Part shown: piece by piece, positions 46,308-54,734 of the stretch
How the letters are laid out: every line of letters starts with the position of its first letter
How positions within the stretch are numbered: the stretch's first letter is position 1
NCBI RefSeq assembly: GCF_009909235.1
Contig: NZ_JAAAPO010000004.1
Location: 248,001-312,000 of the forward strand
Origin: Novosphingobium ovatum
GTDB taxonomy: Bacteria; Pseudomonadota; Alphaproteobacteria; Sphingomonadales; Sphingomonadaceae
DNA: 64,000 nucleotides
Direction of reading: 5' to 3'
The notes under the pieces: generated by a model
Databases searched by the model: none
Seen by the model: the letters and a program-made list of their open reading frames with translations, nothing else
Told to the model about the DNA's origin: nothing
Program-made: the position numbers and the translations under genes

Positions 46308-47501
46308 ATGAGCACCACCCTTGCCCATAGGGGCCTGCCTTCGGGTGTTGGCCGTTTCGACCTGCTGCGTCTGTTTGAGCAGGTGGCGCGTCCCGGTTTT
46401 GGCCTGTCATCCACGGCCGTGGCGTTGGTCCGGCACTACGTCCTCAAGACCATGGATGGCGACTATGTGTCGGGCCGGATCTGCGCGGTATGGACGCAGG
46501 CTTGTCGCTTCGCCGAAGCTTTGGGCCTGACGCCGCGTTCGATCAATTCGGCCGAGCGGGAACTGGAGCAAGCCGGCTTCATCATCCGCAATGCCGGTAT
46601 CAACGGCGAGCGCGCAGGCGACCGGCAGGACGGGGTCGTGATCTGGGCGGCAGGCATCAACCTCGCCCCACTGGTCGAGCGCTTTGGCGAGATGCAAGCC
46701 AAGGCCGAGGCGCTGGAATTGCAGGCTCGCGCCATCCAGCAATGCCGCGCAGAGATCCGCCAGTTGGGCCAGCGCATCCGCGAGGCTGGCGATGATGATC
46801 TGCGCGAGCGGGCCGAGACCATCCTGCCTGATGGCCGCACGGCGCGGATCACCAATATCGACCGCCTGATCGCCATTCGCGAGGCCTTGTCCGCCATGCT
46901 CGCCGCCATCGAGTCCGCACCCGATCCCGATCCTCGTGCACTGAAAACTTCCGACGCGCCGGAAGAAAACTGCGCACCCAATATACAGGACAAAAACTCA
47001 TCACGAAGGCGTACTCCACCAGCGCGCGATCCGCTCGATCGCATCCGCCCCGCGACCGCGCTGGTGGTGGCCACCGAGAGCTATCGCGGCATCGTCGAGG
47101 CGCTGGGTGGGCCGAGCTGGCCCAATCTTGTCGAGGCATCGTGGCGCAGTTGCGGTCGCCTTGGCATCGCCCAGAGCACTTGGGGCAAAGCTTGCCGGCA
47201 GTTCGGGCGGGAACGAGCAGCGCTCAGCGTGCTGCTGATAGACAGGAATGCCGAACTGCCGCTGGGCCACCGCTATCGCGTGGCCTCACCAGCAAGGTGC
47301 CTGGCGGGTATGGTGCGGCGGGCGGGCTCGGCAGGCGTGAACTTCGCAGGACTGTTCCGGGCCACCGAGCGCAACGTTCAGGAGGTGCCTCCACAAGCTG
47401 CGCCGCTTGAGCCCCCCATCGAGCCGCAAGTTGGCCCACTGGCCAATCTGACCGCAAGGCTGATGGCCAGTATGGAGCGTCGCGTCGCGCCTGACGGGTG
47501 A
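46308..47501 (+). CDS. repC: RepC-type plasmid replication initiator
   Basis: 397 residues. The N-terminus GRFDLLRLFEQVARPGFGLS, then AVALVRHYVLKT, is the RepC winged-helix initiation domain, followed by LGLTPRSINSAERELEQAGFI as DNA-binding helices. A middle coiled segment (about residues 125-205) and a C-terminal domain complete it. The usual repA and repB genes are not upstream; instead the gene is 270 bases inside a tRNA-Ser boundary, and a ParA follows. This suggests a plasmid or conjugative element captured in the chromosome. RepC proteins usually replicate from an origin inside their own coding sequence. Confidence 0.8.
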   Translation: MSTTLAHRGLPSGVGRFDLLRLFEQVARPGFGLSSTAVALVRHYVLKTMDGDYVSGRICAVWTQACRFAEALGLTPRSINSAERELEQAGFIIRNAGINGERAGDRQDGVVIWAAGINLAPLVERFGEMQAKAEALELQARAIQQCRAEIRQLGQRIREAGDDDLRERAETILPDGRTARITNIDRLIAIREALSAMLAAIESAPDPDPRALKTSDAPEENCAPNIQDKNSSRRRTPPARDPLDRIRPATALVVATESYRGIVEALGGPSWPNLVEASWRSCGRLGIAQSTWGKACRQFGRERAALSVLLIDRNAELPLGHRYRVASPARCLAGMVRRAGSAGVNFAGLFRATERNVQEVPPQAAPLEPPIEPQVGPLANLTARLMASMERRVAPDG

Positions 47502-47532
47502 AGCTGCTCAGCATTTCACCTGTCCAAACGTC

Positions 47533-47564
47533 CACACACTCACAAGCCCACACGCCCACATGTG
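47533..47564. repeat. Four tandem octamers upstream of parA, candidate partition site
   Basis: Between repC and parA the octamers CACACACT, CACAAGCC, CACACGCC and CACATGTG follow one another without gaps, each starting CACA. Small DNA-binding partners of ParA often bind short direct repeats that act both as operator and centromere. The small gene after parA could encode the binder. Confidence 0.4.
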
Positions 47565-47583
47565 AACGGGCTAGGAAATCGTC

Positions 47584-48231
47584 ATGACCATCATAGCTAT
47601 CGCCAGCCAGAAGGGCGGCTCGGGCAAAACCACCCTGTCGGTAAACCTCGCCGCCGCTGCTGAAGCCGCTGGTGCCATCGCGCTCATCATCGACACCGAT
47701 CCCCAGGCAACGGCGAGCCAATGGGGCGCATGGCGAGCCGACAAGGCGCCGGAGGTTATCGACAGCGCCCCGCCACGTATCCAGGCTAAGGTCGAGGCCG
47801 CCCAGCGCCAAGGCGCGACCTTTATCGTGATCGACACGCCGCCCCATGCCGATAGCGCAGCCAGCAGAGCGGTGGAGGTGGCTGATCTGGTCCTGATCCC
47901 TTGCCGCCCGAGTGCCTTTGATTTGGCGGCCATCCAGACCACGGTCAGCCTCGTGCGTCTGTTCGACAAGCCAGCCTATGTGGTGTTCACTGCCGGCCCG
48001 CCCCATGCACCGCGCATGTATGAGGAGGTCATCGAACTGGTCCAGGGATTCGGGATCGAGGCTTGCCCGCATTACCTGCCCGATCGCGCAGTCTATCGCC
48101 ACGCCAGCGCTGCGGGCGCTTCGGTTATCGAGTTCGAGCCCGACGGCAAGGCTGCCGCCGAGATCACGGCGCTTCACTCGTGGATCATCGCAATTGTGAA
48201 CACGTCCACAACCGCACATGAAGGAGTGTGA
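47584..48231 (+). CDS. parA: ParA/MinD-type partition ATPase
   Basis: 215 residues, the short type Ib ParA form without an N-terminal DNA-binding domain. A deviant Walker A, KGGSGKTT, is at 11-18, a switch I aspartate in IDTDPQATASQW, and switch II in IDTPPHAD. It moves plasmid DNA with a partner protein. Start ATG 47584 lies 82 bases after repC and directly after octamer repeats. The next gene overlaps closely (five-base gap). Confidence 0.88.
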   Translation: MTIIAIASQKGGSGKTTLSVNLAAAAEAAGAIALIIDTDPQATASQWGAWRADKAPEVIDSAPPRIQAKVEAAQRQGATFIVIDTPPHADSAASRAVEVADLVLIPCRPSAFDLAAIQTTVSLVRLFDKPAYVVFTAGPPHAPRMYEEVIELVQGFGIEACPHYLPDRAVYRHASAAGASVIEFEPDGKAAAEITALHSWIIAIVNTSTTAHEGV

Positions 48232-48236
48232 GCTGA

Positions 48237-48527
48237 TGAGCCGCTTCGCCAACCTGGCCGACAAGCCCAAGGCCAGCCCCAAACCGCAACCCCAGCCTGC
48301 CGCGCCAGGCCTAGAACAAGGCGCCAACGCGACAGCATCGCTCGGCGTCCGCCCCAGATCGAACAGCCGTGCTGGGCGTAAGGCCATCGCCGCCTACTTC
48401 TCGCCCGAGATGTCCCTCGCCATGCATGTCTGCGCTCGCAGGCATGGCCTCAGCCTTCAGGAACTGATGACCGAGGCTTTCGATGATGTTCTGCGCAAAT
48501 ATGGGCAAAGCCCGGTGGGGGAGTGAT
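48237..48527 (+). CDS. Small ParA-partner-like DNA-binding protein
   Basis: 96 residues starting at ATG 48237, six bases after the parA stop. The first 45 residues are Pro/Ala-rich and disordered. The C-terminal 50 carry a strand-helix-helix pattern (AIAAYFSPEMSLAMHVCARRHGL then LQELMTEAFDDVLRKYG) like ribbon-helix-helix partition proteins of the ParG/Omega type. It probably binds the octamer repeats and stimulates ParA. Fold assignment is by eye. Confidence 0.62.
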
Positions 48528-48531
48528 GCGG

Positions 48532-48702
48532 CTACACCTGCCTGGGGCATCCATCGTCAGGAATAGGGGAAGGCATCTCCTCTTCCACGATGACGGCAAG
48601 GCTTTTAGAACTCAGGTCACCAGCTAGACCTGCCGCTATGCGCTCCCGCAGCAGGCTTGCAAGATCGGCTTGATGCATAACCGGCGAAGCGGATTCAGAC
48701 AT
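48532..48702 (-). CDS. Unrecognised 56-residue protein
   Basis: A short frame starting MSESASPVMHQADLASLL and ending in an acidic, proline-rich tail. It lies 12 bases after a 66-residue gene on the same strand. Ribosome site is weak (GGTGGA too close to ATG), and a second ATG at codon 9 is possible. It may be the third gene of the nucleotidyltransferase module or not a gene at all. Confidence 0.38.
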   Translation of the reverse strand: MSESASPVMHQADLASLLRERIAAGLAGDLSSKSLAVIVEEEMPSPIPDDGCPRQV

Positions 48703-48714
48703 TCCACCACGAAC

Positions 48715-48915
48715 TCAATAATTGGACTTCAAATGTGGGCGGCCAGCAGCCATGGCTCTGTTCTCAATCCTCGCCAGCATCTCGCGCTTGGCTGGCGTGC
48801 GTGTCTTGCCCGAGTTGCGCAGGTCATCAGTGCTGGCCTCGTCATCGATCCAGCCGATAGCCGCCTTCTTGCGTTCGACAGATTCGCGCAGGGCGGTGAA
48901 AGCGATTGTCTTCAT
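48715..48915 (-). CDS. Small basic protein paired with nucleotidyltransferase, antitoxin-like
   Basis: 66 residues with charged helices (TALRESVERKKAAIGWIDDEAST, later KREMLARIENRAMA). The start overlaps the nucleotidyltransferase stop by one base (TGATG), so the two are translated together. Size, charge and coupling resemble toxin-antitoxin partners. No family was recognised. Confidence 0.5.
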   Translation of the reverse strand: MKTIAFTALRESVERKKAAIGWIDDEASTDDLRNSGKTRTPAKREMLARIENRAMAAGRPHLKSNY

Positions 48916-49475
48916 CAGTCCGCGCCATCCCTTCCGTCCAGCAGGCCGAAATCTCCGCCTTCGTCACCGACGCGCGACTGCAAATAGCCCAGATCGAGAT
49001 CATCGGCCAGTCGGAACAGCAACTGGGCCTGCGCCAGCCTGCTGTGATCGCGTTGGTTGGATGCCGCATATTGCCCAAGCCGGTCCGCAATCATGTCCTC
49101 GAAAGAAGGAATGACAATGCCCTTGGCATCCTGAAACAACACGCGGATGAGGCGCGTTCTATCAGCACGGCCATCAAACAACTGCCCTGATATCGCCTCG
49201 ACCCCATATTCAGGATAGTCTGGGTGATAGAACCCACCAGCCAAGCGCCCCAACCTCTCCTCGCGGACAAACCCCGATTGGAGCAACGCCGCTTCCAAGG
49301 CCGCATCGCTTGGCGCGTAAAGATCCAGATCGCCCGACATGAAGGCCCCTTGGGTCTGCACTGCCACCGCGCCGCCGCCGACCAAAACCGGGCTATGCCC
49401 TGTGGTTGCCTCGTACCACTGAAAAGCACTGGCCAAGACTTCGAGCAGGGCGAGGTAGGTGTCTGGTATGGCCAT
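48915..49475 (-). CDS. Nucleotidyltransferase-fold protein, possible toxin
   Basis: 186 residues. The nucleotidyltransferase signature is LVGGGAVAVQT followed 10 residues later by SGDLDLY, giving the paired metal aspartates. The later FEDMIADRLGQY with NQRDHSRLAQAQLL is the C-terminal helix pattern of DUF6036/AbiEii-like enzymes. Such proteins act as toxins that modify tRNA or proteins when paired with a small partner. It sits in an element backbone next to repC-parA, a usual position for stability modules. ATG 49475 is preceded by no strong ribosome site. Confidence 0.62.
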   Translation of the reverse strand: MAIPDTYLALLEVLASAFQWYEATTGHSPVLVGGGAVAVQTQGAFMSGDLDLYAPSDAALEAALLQSGFVREERLGRLAGGFYHPDYPEYGVEAISGQLFDGRADRTRLIRVLFQDAKGIVIPSFEDMIADRLGQYAASNQRDHSRLAQAQLLFRLADDLDLGYLQSRVGDEGGDFGLLDGRDGAD

Positions 49476-49624
49476 TTAGGCAATCTATCGCATGGGGCAT
49501 ATGATAGCCAGAGCAGTCCTGTCGTAACTTAACCTTTGAGCGACAATCCAGTTTTTGCCCTCCGGAAGGTAGATTGGCTCAGTTTGGGCAGAGCACGGAG
49601 ACGGGATCGCACCCTGCCCTACGA

Positions 49625-49828
49625 TCAAGCGGCTGCGTTGGCTGCGCTCATTTGGCTAGATGTGGTGTTGAAGGTGGTCTTGAGCTGGTTGCCAAGCCCC
49701 TTCATTGCCGTGATGGAAGCGACCGCGATCAGCGCGGCAATCAAGCCATATTCGATCGCAGTTGCCCCGTTCTCATCACACATCAGGGCTTTCAACCTGG
49801 AAATCGATGTATTGAATGTCATTGCCAT
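49625..49828 (-). CDS. Flp/Fap-type pilin
   Basis: 67 residues from ATG 49828 (49879 would add 17 residues). The prepilin region CDENGATAIEYGLIAALIAV is the Flp signature with the processing glycine and the glutamate at position +5 type. No tad assembly genes are in the window, so it is an orphan; it could use a Tad system elsewhere. The 100 or so bases on each side hold nothing I can identify. Confidence 0.8.
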   Translation of the reverse strand: MAMTFNTSISRLKALMCDENGATAIEYGLIAALIAVASITAMKGLGNQLKTTFNTTSSQMSAANAAA

Positions 49829-49982
49829 GTATCCGTTGGCTCTTCGCTTCCCCAAGCGAATGCCGTGCGTTAGTGCCAATGAATGCCTGACATCGAATTA
49901 ACAGGAGTATCTAAAGGTCATAAAGACGCTGCTTCCACCCAAAACCACAGGAAAACGTGGCAATGCGCTTCACTGGGCAAGA

Positions 49983-51257
49983 TTACCGAAACTGCTGCGA
50001 CAGGGCGTGGTAGAGCTTGGGGGGGCATACTTTGCTGCTAACCCAATCGGCGATCAGCGCGGTGATGAACAGCGGCAGGATCATGGCCCTGTCGGCCGTC
50101 ATTTCCATCACGATAATCACCGCCGTCAAAGGCGCGCGCACCACGCCCGTGAAGTAGCCAGCAACACCCAACAGCACTAAAGCGCCCGACGGCTCGGAAC
50201 TGAACAGGCACGATGCCAATTGGCCCAGCCCCGCCCCTACCGAGAGCGAAGGCGCGAAGATACCGCCTGGTGCACCGCTGAGCGCGGTTGCCAGCGTGGC
50301 GATGAATTTTGCCGGGCCGAACGAAAGTGGCGCCTGCCCACCTCCCAGCAAATGCCGCGTGGTTTCATAGCCCGTGCCCCAGCTCAAGCCGCCACTGAGC
50401 AAGCCGACACCAGCCACCACCAGACCACAAGCAAAGGCCCACGCGGCCGGATGTGCCCTGGCCAAGGCAAAGGGGAGCCGCTTCGATGCAGACATTGCGA
50501 TCAGCAACCGTGAGAAGATACCGCCAGCGACCCCGCCCAAGATGCCCATAACGGGCGCCATGATGGCAATGTCCCTGATGGCCAGATGACGCGTCATAGT
50601 GCCGAAATAAACGTAGTCACCCGCAAGGCCGAGGCTGACGAGGCCAGAGATCATCACCGCGGCCATCACCAGCACCGCAACCTTTTGCTCGAAGGCTGCA
50701 GCCAGTTCCTCGATCGCAAAGGCAACGCCAGCCAATGGCGTGTTGAAGGCGGCCGCCACCCCCGCCGCGCCGCCTGCGATGATCACACCCGCATTGACCG
50801 GCACCCGCAACCAACGATGCACCGCCACCATCAGCGCCGCGCTGATCTGAACCGTTGGCCCTTCGCGTCCCACTGCGCCGCCGCCCAGCAGCATCAACAG
50901 CGTGCCCACGAATTTCGCCCCCGCTGTACGCAGCGAGATCAGCGGGCCATCGGCGCTGGCATTGGGATTGTGCCCAGCTGCCATCACTTGCGGAATTCCT
51001 GAACCGCGCGCCGCTGGAAACCACCGGCGGGTAAGGCCAACCACAGTGACAAACACGAATGGCGTGGCCATTGCTGCCCATAAGGGATGCTCGGCATAGA
51101 TCCGAACAAAGGCCAGCTGTGCCCATTCGCCCGCCTTGGCAAAAATGATCGCCGCCAAGCCGAGTAACACCGCGCCGATGACCGCTGCCGCACGCAGCAA
51201 CAAGTCATTGCGATTGAAACGATATCGCGGGGGAATGAGGCTGGCCAAAATGCTCAT
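49983..51257 (-). CDS. ClC family chloride channel / Cl-:H+ antiporter
   Basis: 424 residues, 10 or more helices. All three selectivity motifs are present: GSGIP near residue 85, GREGPTVQ with the gating glutamate, and GGIFAPSL. The internal proton-transfer glutamate is also kept in FAIEELAAAF, so it is likely an exchanger of chloride for protons rather than a channel. Third gene of an operon with a sodium/proton antiporter and DUF389 protein, 27 bases after the former. Confidence 0.9.
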   Translation of the reverse strand: MSILASLIPPRYRFNRNDLLLRAAAVIGAVLLGLAAIIFAKAGEWAQLAFVRIYAEHPLWAAMATPFVFVTVVGLTRRWFPAARGSGIPQVMAAGHNPNASADGPLISLRTAGAKFVGTLLMLLGGGAVGREGPTVQISAALMVAVHRWLRVPVNAGVIIAGGAAGVAAAFNTPLAGVAFAIEELAAAFEQKVAVLVMAAVMISGLVSLGLAGDYVYFGTMTRHLAIRDIAIMAPVMGILGGVAGGIFSRLLIAMSASKRLPFALARAHPAAWAFACGLVVAGVGLLSGGLSWGTGYETTRHLLGGGQAPLSFGPAKFIATLATALSGAPGGIFAPSLSVGAGLGQLASCLFSSEPSGALVLLGVAGYFTGVVRAPLTAVIIVMEMTADRAMILPLFITALIADWVSSKVCPPKLYHALSQQFR

Positions 51258-51284
51258 GGGGGCTGCTTAAAGCATGATCCTTCC

Positions 51285-52463
51285 TTAGCGACCACCCGCT
51301 TTGCGCAGCAGCATCGGCACCGTCAGCCCCTGCACAAAGATCGAGAAAGCCACCACGGCAAAGGCAACGCTGACGAGCGCATCATGTTCAGGCAGGCTGC
51401 GCGGCGCGCCCAGAGCCAAAGCCAGCGCCAAAGCCCCCCGCAGGCCACCCCAGAACAGGATATGGCGGGTAAGCATATCCGTGGCCATGGCGGTTTTGCG
51501 GAACAAGGGCGTAATCGGATAAATCGCCACAGCGCGGCCAGCCAACACCGCCACCGTGCCAATCAGCGCGGGCACCCAGAAACTGGCGATGGGCTGGGTT
51601 GCCTCACGGCTGCCGATCAGCAGGAAGACCACCGAATTGGCGAGAAAGGCCGCGAAATCCCAAAACTGGATGACCGCCTCGCCCCCTGCTTCGCTCAAAC
51701 TGCGCCCCTTACCCCAATTGCCCACTAACATGCCCGCCGACAAAGTCGCCAGAACGCCGGACACATGCAGTTCCTCTGCCAGCAGAAAGGAGCCATAGGC
51801 CGCCAACATCGTGAGCGTGATCTCGACCAGATGATCCTCGGATCGCCCAGCGATCAACATCAGCCCCGCCGCCACGGTCAGTCCCAGCAAAACGCCTCCG
51901 CCCACCGTGGTGACCAAGGTCATCGCAATGCCGCCCGGCCCGGTTGCCGTCCCCGCAATCCAAGCCGCCACCAACGCAAACAGCACTGCTGCCGCGCCAT
52001 CATTGATCAGGCTCTCCGCCTCCATGAGAAAGCGCAGCCGCTTGTCGGCCTTTTGCTCTTTCATCATGGCAATCACCGAGACCGGGTCGGTTGCGGCAAT
52101 CAAGCTGCCAAACAGCAAAGAAGCGGGCCAACCCCAGGCTGCCAGCCAGTGCATGCCAGCAGCCACCACACCGGCGGACAGCAATGTACCGCCAAAGGCC
52201 AGGCTGAGCACCAATGCGCCCTCGCGGCGGAACTGCTTCCAGCCCAGATGTAGCGCCGCTTCAAACACCAGCGGGGGCAGCAGCACGCTGAACACCAACT
52301 CAGGCGTCAGCGCAATGCCGCTCTTGTAGCCTGATACGCTCAGTCCAATGCCCGCCACGACAAGGCCAATCGCATAGGGTTGGCCAAAGCGGCGGCAGAT
52401 GATGGCCACCAGACAGGCGATCAACAGCAGAAGGCCAAGGGTCAGACTGTCCATTCCATGCAT
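51285..52463 (-). CDS. CPA1 family Na+/H+ antiporter
   Basis: 392 residues, about 12 membrane segments, NhaP/NHE type. ATDPVSV and ESLINDGAA hold the transport aspartates and FEAALHLGW is typical. ATG 52463 lies four bases after the DUF389 stop, after AAGGGAACC; a frame reaching 52727 would overlap DUF389. No C-terminal cytoplasmic regulatory domain. Probably pH or sodium balance. Confidence 0.86.
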   Translation of the reverse strand: MHGMDSLTLGLLLLIACLVAIICRRFGQPYAIGLVVAGIGLSVSGYKSGIALTPELVFSVLLPPLVFEAALHLGWKQFRREGALVLSLAFGGTLLSAGVVAAGMHWLAAWGWPASLLFGSLIAATDPVSVIAMMKEQKADKRLRFLMEAESLINDGAAAVLFALVAAWIAGTATGPGGIAMTLVTTVGGGVLLGLTVAAGLMLIAGRSEDHLVEITLTMLAAYGSFLLAEELHVSGVLATLSAGMLVGNWGKGRSLSEAGGEAVIQFWDFAAFLANSVVFLLIGSREATQPIASFWVPALIGTVAVLAGRAVAIYPITPLFRKTAMATDMLTRHILFWGGLRGALALALALGAPRSLPEHDALVSVAFAVVAFSIFVQGLTVPMLLRKAGGR

Positions 52464-52467
52464 GGCG

Positions 52468-53997
52468 TTAGGTTCCCTTCGCCGCAGTGCTGGGTTTGAT
52501 CGGGGCAAGTTGCAGAAGGCCCGCATGATACGTGCCGCCCGCAACCGGTGTGATATCAGCATCGGATGCAATTTCACCAATCGCCTTGGCTTCGGTCTGG
52601 AGCGCTGAAGGATGCGCAGGCATGGCGGCAAGCCAGCCCGGTATGCCCAATGCGGCCCAATTCCAGCGTTTGGCAGCCCAGATGTTGGTCTCCACGGAGG
52701 CCATGGCTGCGGAAGACAGCTGTCCATTGCCCGTCAAAGGAACGGGCAACAGGTTCAATCCGGCAGACGGTGTTAATGTGATGGTCCAGCCATCGGCGAC
52801 GGCGGCGATGCGCTGCTCCAATGCGTGATAGGTAGCAAGATCAGCACCCGGCAAGAGCACGGCTGCCACCTGCGCTCGACGGGCTTCGCGGTCGATCAAG
52901 ACATCATCAGGCGCTATTCCTGCGGCAATGGCCAGCATAATCCGGATATGCTCGGTCTGGCGCTCCTCCATCTGCAGGTCCTGTGCACGGGCAAGTGCAG
53001 CTTTGGCGTCATCCAGCCCGTTTGACGACGGTGCACGCAAGACTTGATCGGCCTGAAGCGCTACCGCCTGACCAATGCGTGCCTTGATGGCATTGGCAAG
53101 CTGGGACGTTGAAACTGCCTTTTGACGCGGCGTAATGATCACGGTACGCACCGCGATCGGTACAGCCTGAAAATCAATATCAAGCTGCGTGATGCGAGCT
53201 TCGCGCCCCGACGCTTCAGCAAGGGCTGCGCGGATCTGGTTGGTGATGACCGCTTGACTGGCGATATGTTCCAACGAGAGGCCGAGAGGCACCGCCATTG
53301 CCACAAAGGCACCCAATAACAGTCCGGTTTGTAGCCACGTTTGATGCGTGGAGAGGTAATGGCCAAAGCCATAGAGCCGCGCCATGATCGTGGCCGACAG
53401 GGCAATCGTAACAAAGTTGGTTGCGAACAGGGCCAACGCGCCCCATGCAATCGCGCTATTGCCGGTGGCCAGCCCAAAGCCCACGGTCGCCAATGGCGGC
53501 ATGAGAGCGGTGGCGATGGCAACGCCCACAATGGTCTCGCCCTTGCCGCGGATCAGCGCAAAACTGCCCGCCAGCGCGGAAAACAGCGCGACAACGAGGT
53601 CAAACAGATTGGGCTGCGTGCGCGCCAGAATTTCCGGCGTCGCCGATTGCAGAGGAGAGCACAGCACGATCAACGCGGTGAAAGCTACGGCCAATGGCAC
53701 GGCCAGCGCCAGTGCTGCCATGGAGCGGCGCAGTCTGGCAAAATCAAACAGCGCCAGGCCAAAACCCAGCCCCATGATCGGGCCCATCAACGGCGAGATA
53801 AGCATGGCCCCGATGACCACCGCCGGAGATGACTGCAGCAAGCCGAGTTCTGCAATGCCCGCCGACATGACAACCATGAAGATGAAGCGCGGGCTCCATC
53901 CACTTTCATCAAAAATGCGGCGCACAACAACGGGATGATCGATTTCCGCATTCACGTGGGCACGCCACCAGCGGATCAGGCCATGGGGGGGAGCCAT
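52468..53997 (-). CDS. DUF389 membrane protein
   Basis: 509 residues. The first 270 hold six hydrophobic segments with the DUF389 core: VVIGAMLISPLMGPIMGLG and ETIVGVAIATALMPPLATVG. The C-terminal half is soluble and divided into two BON/OmpA-like alpha-beta repeats (around 275-350 and 365-440). Function of the family is not established. ATG 53997 fits GGAGAA at eight bases. First gene of the ion-transport operon. Confidence 0.78.
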   Translation of the reverse strand: MAPPHGLIRWWRAHVNAEIDHPVVVRRIFDESGWSPRFIFMVVMSAGIAELGLLQSSPAVVIGAMLISPLMGPIMGLGFGLALFDFARLRRSMAALALAVPLAVAFTALIVLCSPLQSATPEILARTQPNLFDLVVALFSALAGSFALIRGKGETIVGVAIATALMPPLATVGFGLATGNSAIAWGALALFATNFVTIALSATIMARLYGFGHYLSTHQTWLQTGLLLGAFVAMAVPLGLSLEHIASQAVITNQIRAALAEASGREARITQLDIDFQAVPIAVRTVIITPRQKAVSTSQLANAIKARIGQAVALQADQVLRAPSSNGLDDAKAALARAQDLQMEERQTEHIRIMLAIAAGIAPDDVLIDREARRAQVAAVLLPGADLATYHALEQRIAAVADGWTITLTPSAGLNLLPVPLTGNGQLSSAAMASVETNIWAAKRWNWAALGIPGWLAAMPAHPSALQTEAKAIGEIASDADITPVAGGTYHAGLLQLAPIKPSTAAKGT

Positions 53998-54252
53998 AGG
54001 CACAATTCTCCAGGTCGAGTATTCTCACCGGCGGCCCGACCGATGTACCAAACCTGCTCATTCACGTTGGAATGATGCACCCACATTCCGTATTGCAGCT
54101 GTTTTTGGATGACACAACCTCAATCGGGTTGGCTAAGTAGCCAACAAATTGACTTTCCCAGCCACACGCCGTTTTCTGTCATAGGCAAATTGTCCAAATT
54201 TGATCCAGGCCGGTGACACGCCTTAGCAAAGGCATTAAGCGCTTCGTTGATC

Positions 54253-54645
54253 ATGCAATCATTCCGCGCCTTTTTCCTGTCCCATCGCCGCGTGACCGCA
54301 TTGCTGGTCGCGTTGGCTTTGTGCATGAAAGCGCTGATTCCTGCCGGTTATATGCTGGGTGGGGAATCTAAAACCATCACCGTGCAGATCTGCGCCGACT
54401 CACTCGGCCACCAGATTACCAAGCAGATCGATGTCGGGACCAAGGATCACGGTAAGGCTAAGGCCGACGCCCCTTGCGCCTTTACCGCGCTGACCCATGG
54501 TGTGCTGGGCGGGGCTGACCCAATCCAGCTTGCCCTCGCGCTGCTGTTCATTCTGACGCTTGGCTTTGCGCCGCTCCTTCCCGTAGGCGTAAAGCGCGCC
54601 CATTACCTCTTTCCGCCCCTGCGCGGACCGCCTGCGCTGGCCTGA
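54253..54645 (+). CDS. DUF2946-type protein, copper locus
   Basis: 130 residues. An N-terminal membrane helix (TALLVALALCMKALIPAGYML), a periplasmic part with cysteines (ICADSLGH, APCAFTA), a second helix and a proline-rich tail ending FPPLRGPPALA. The pattern is that of DUF2946, often found before PCu(A)C, Sco and copper receptors. It opens the copper operon and is divergent from the DUF389 operon. Start ATG 54253. Confidence 0.65.
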   Translation: MQSFRAFFLSHRRVTALLVALALCMKALIPAGYMLGGESKTITVQICADSLGHQITKQIDVGTKDHGKAKADAPCAFTALTHGVLGGADPIQLALALLFILTLGFAPLLPVGVKRAHYLFPPLRGPPALA

Positions 54646-54734
54646 CAGAACCTTCCCTTTTCTGTCGGATAGGCCGGTGCGTTGGCCCTCCTTCCCACAA
54701 AGCTGACGCCCCGGCCCTGCCGGAGTAGCCTTTC

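Noticed and set aside
54128..54145. Small hairpin GTTGGCT / AGCCAAC in the gap between the DUF389 and DUF2946 genes.
   Set aside because: Seven-base stem without T-run and without clear position relative to a promoter; too weak to call.
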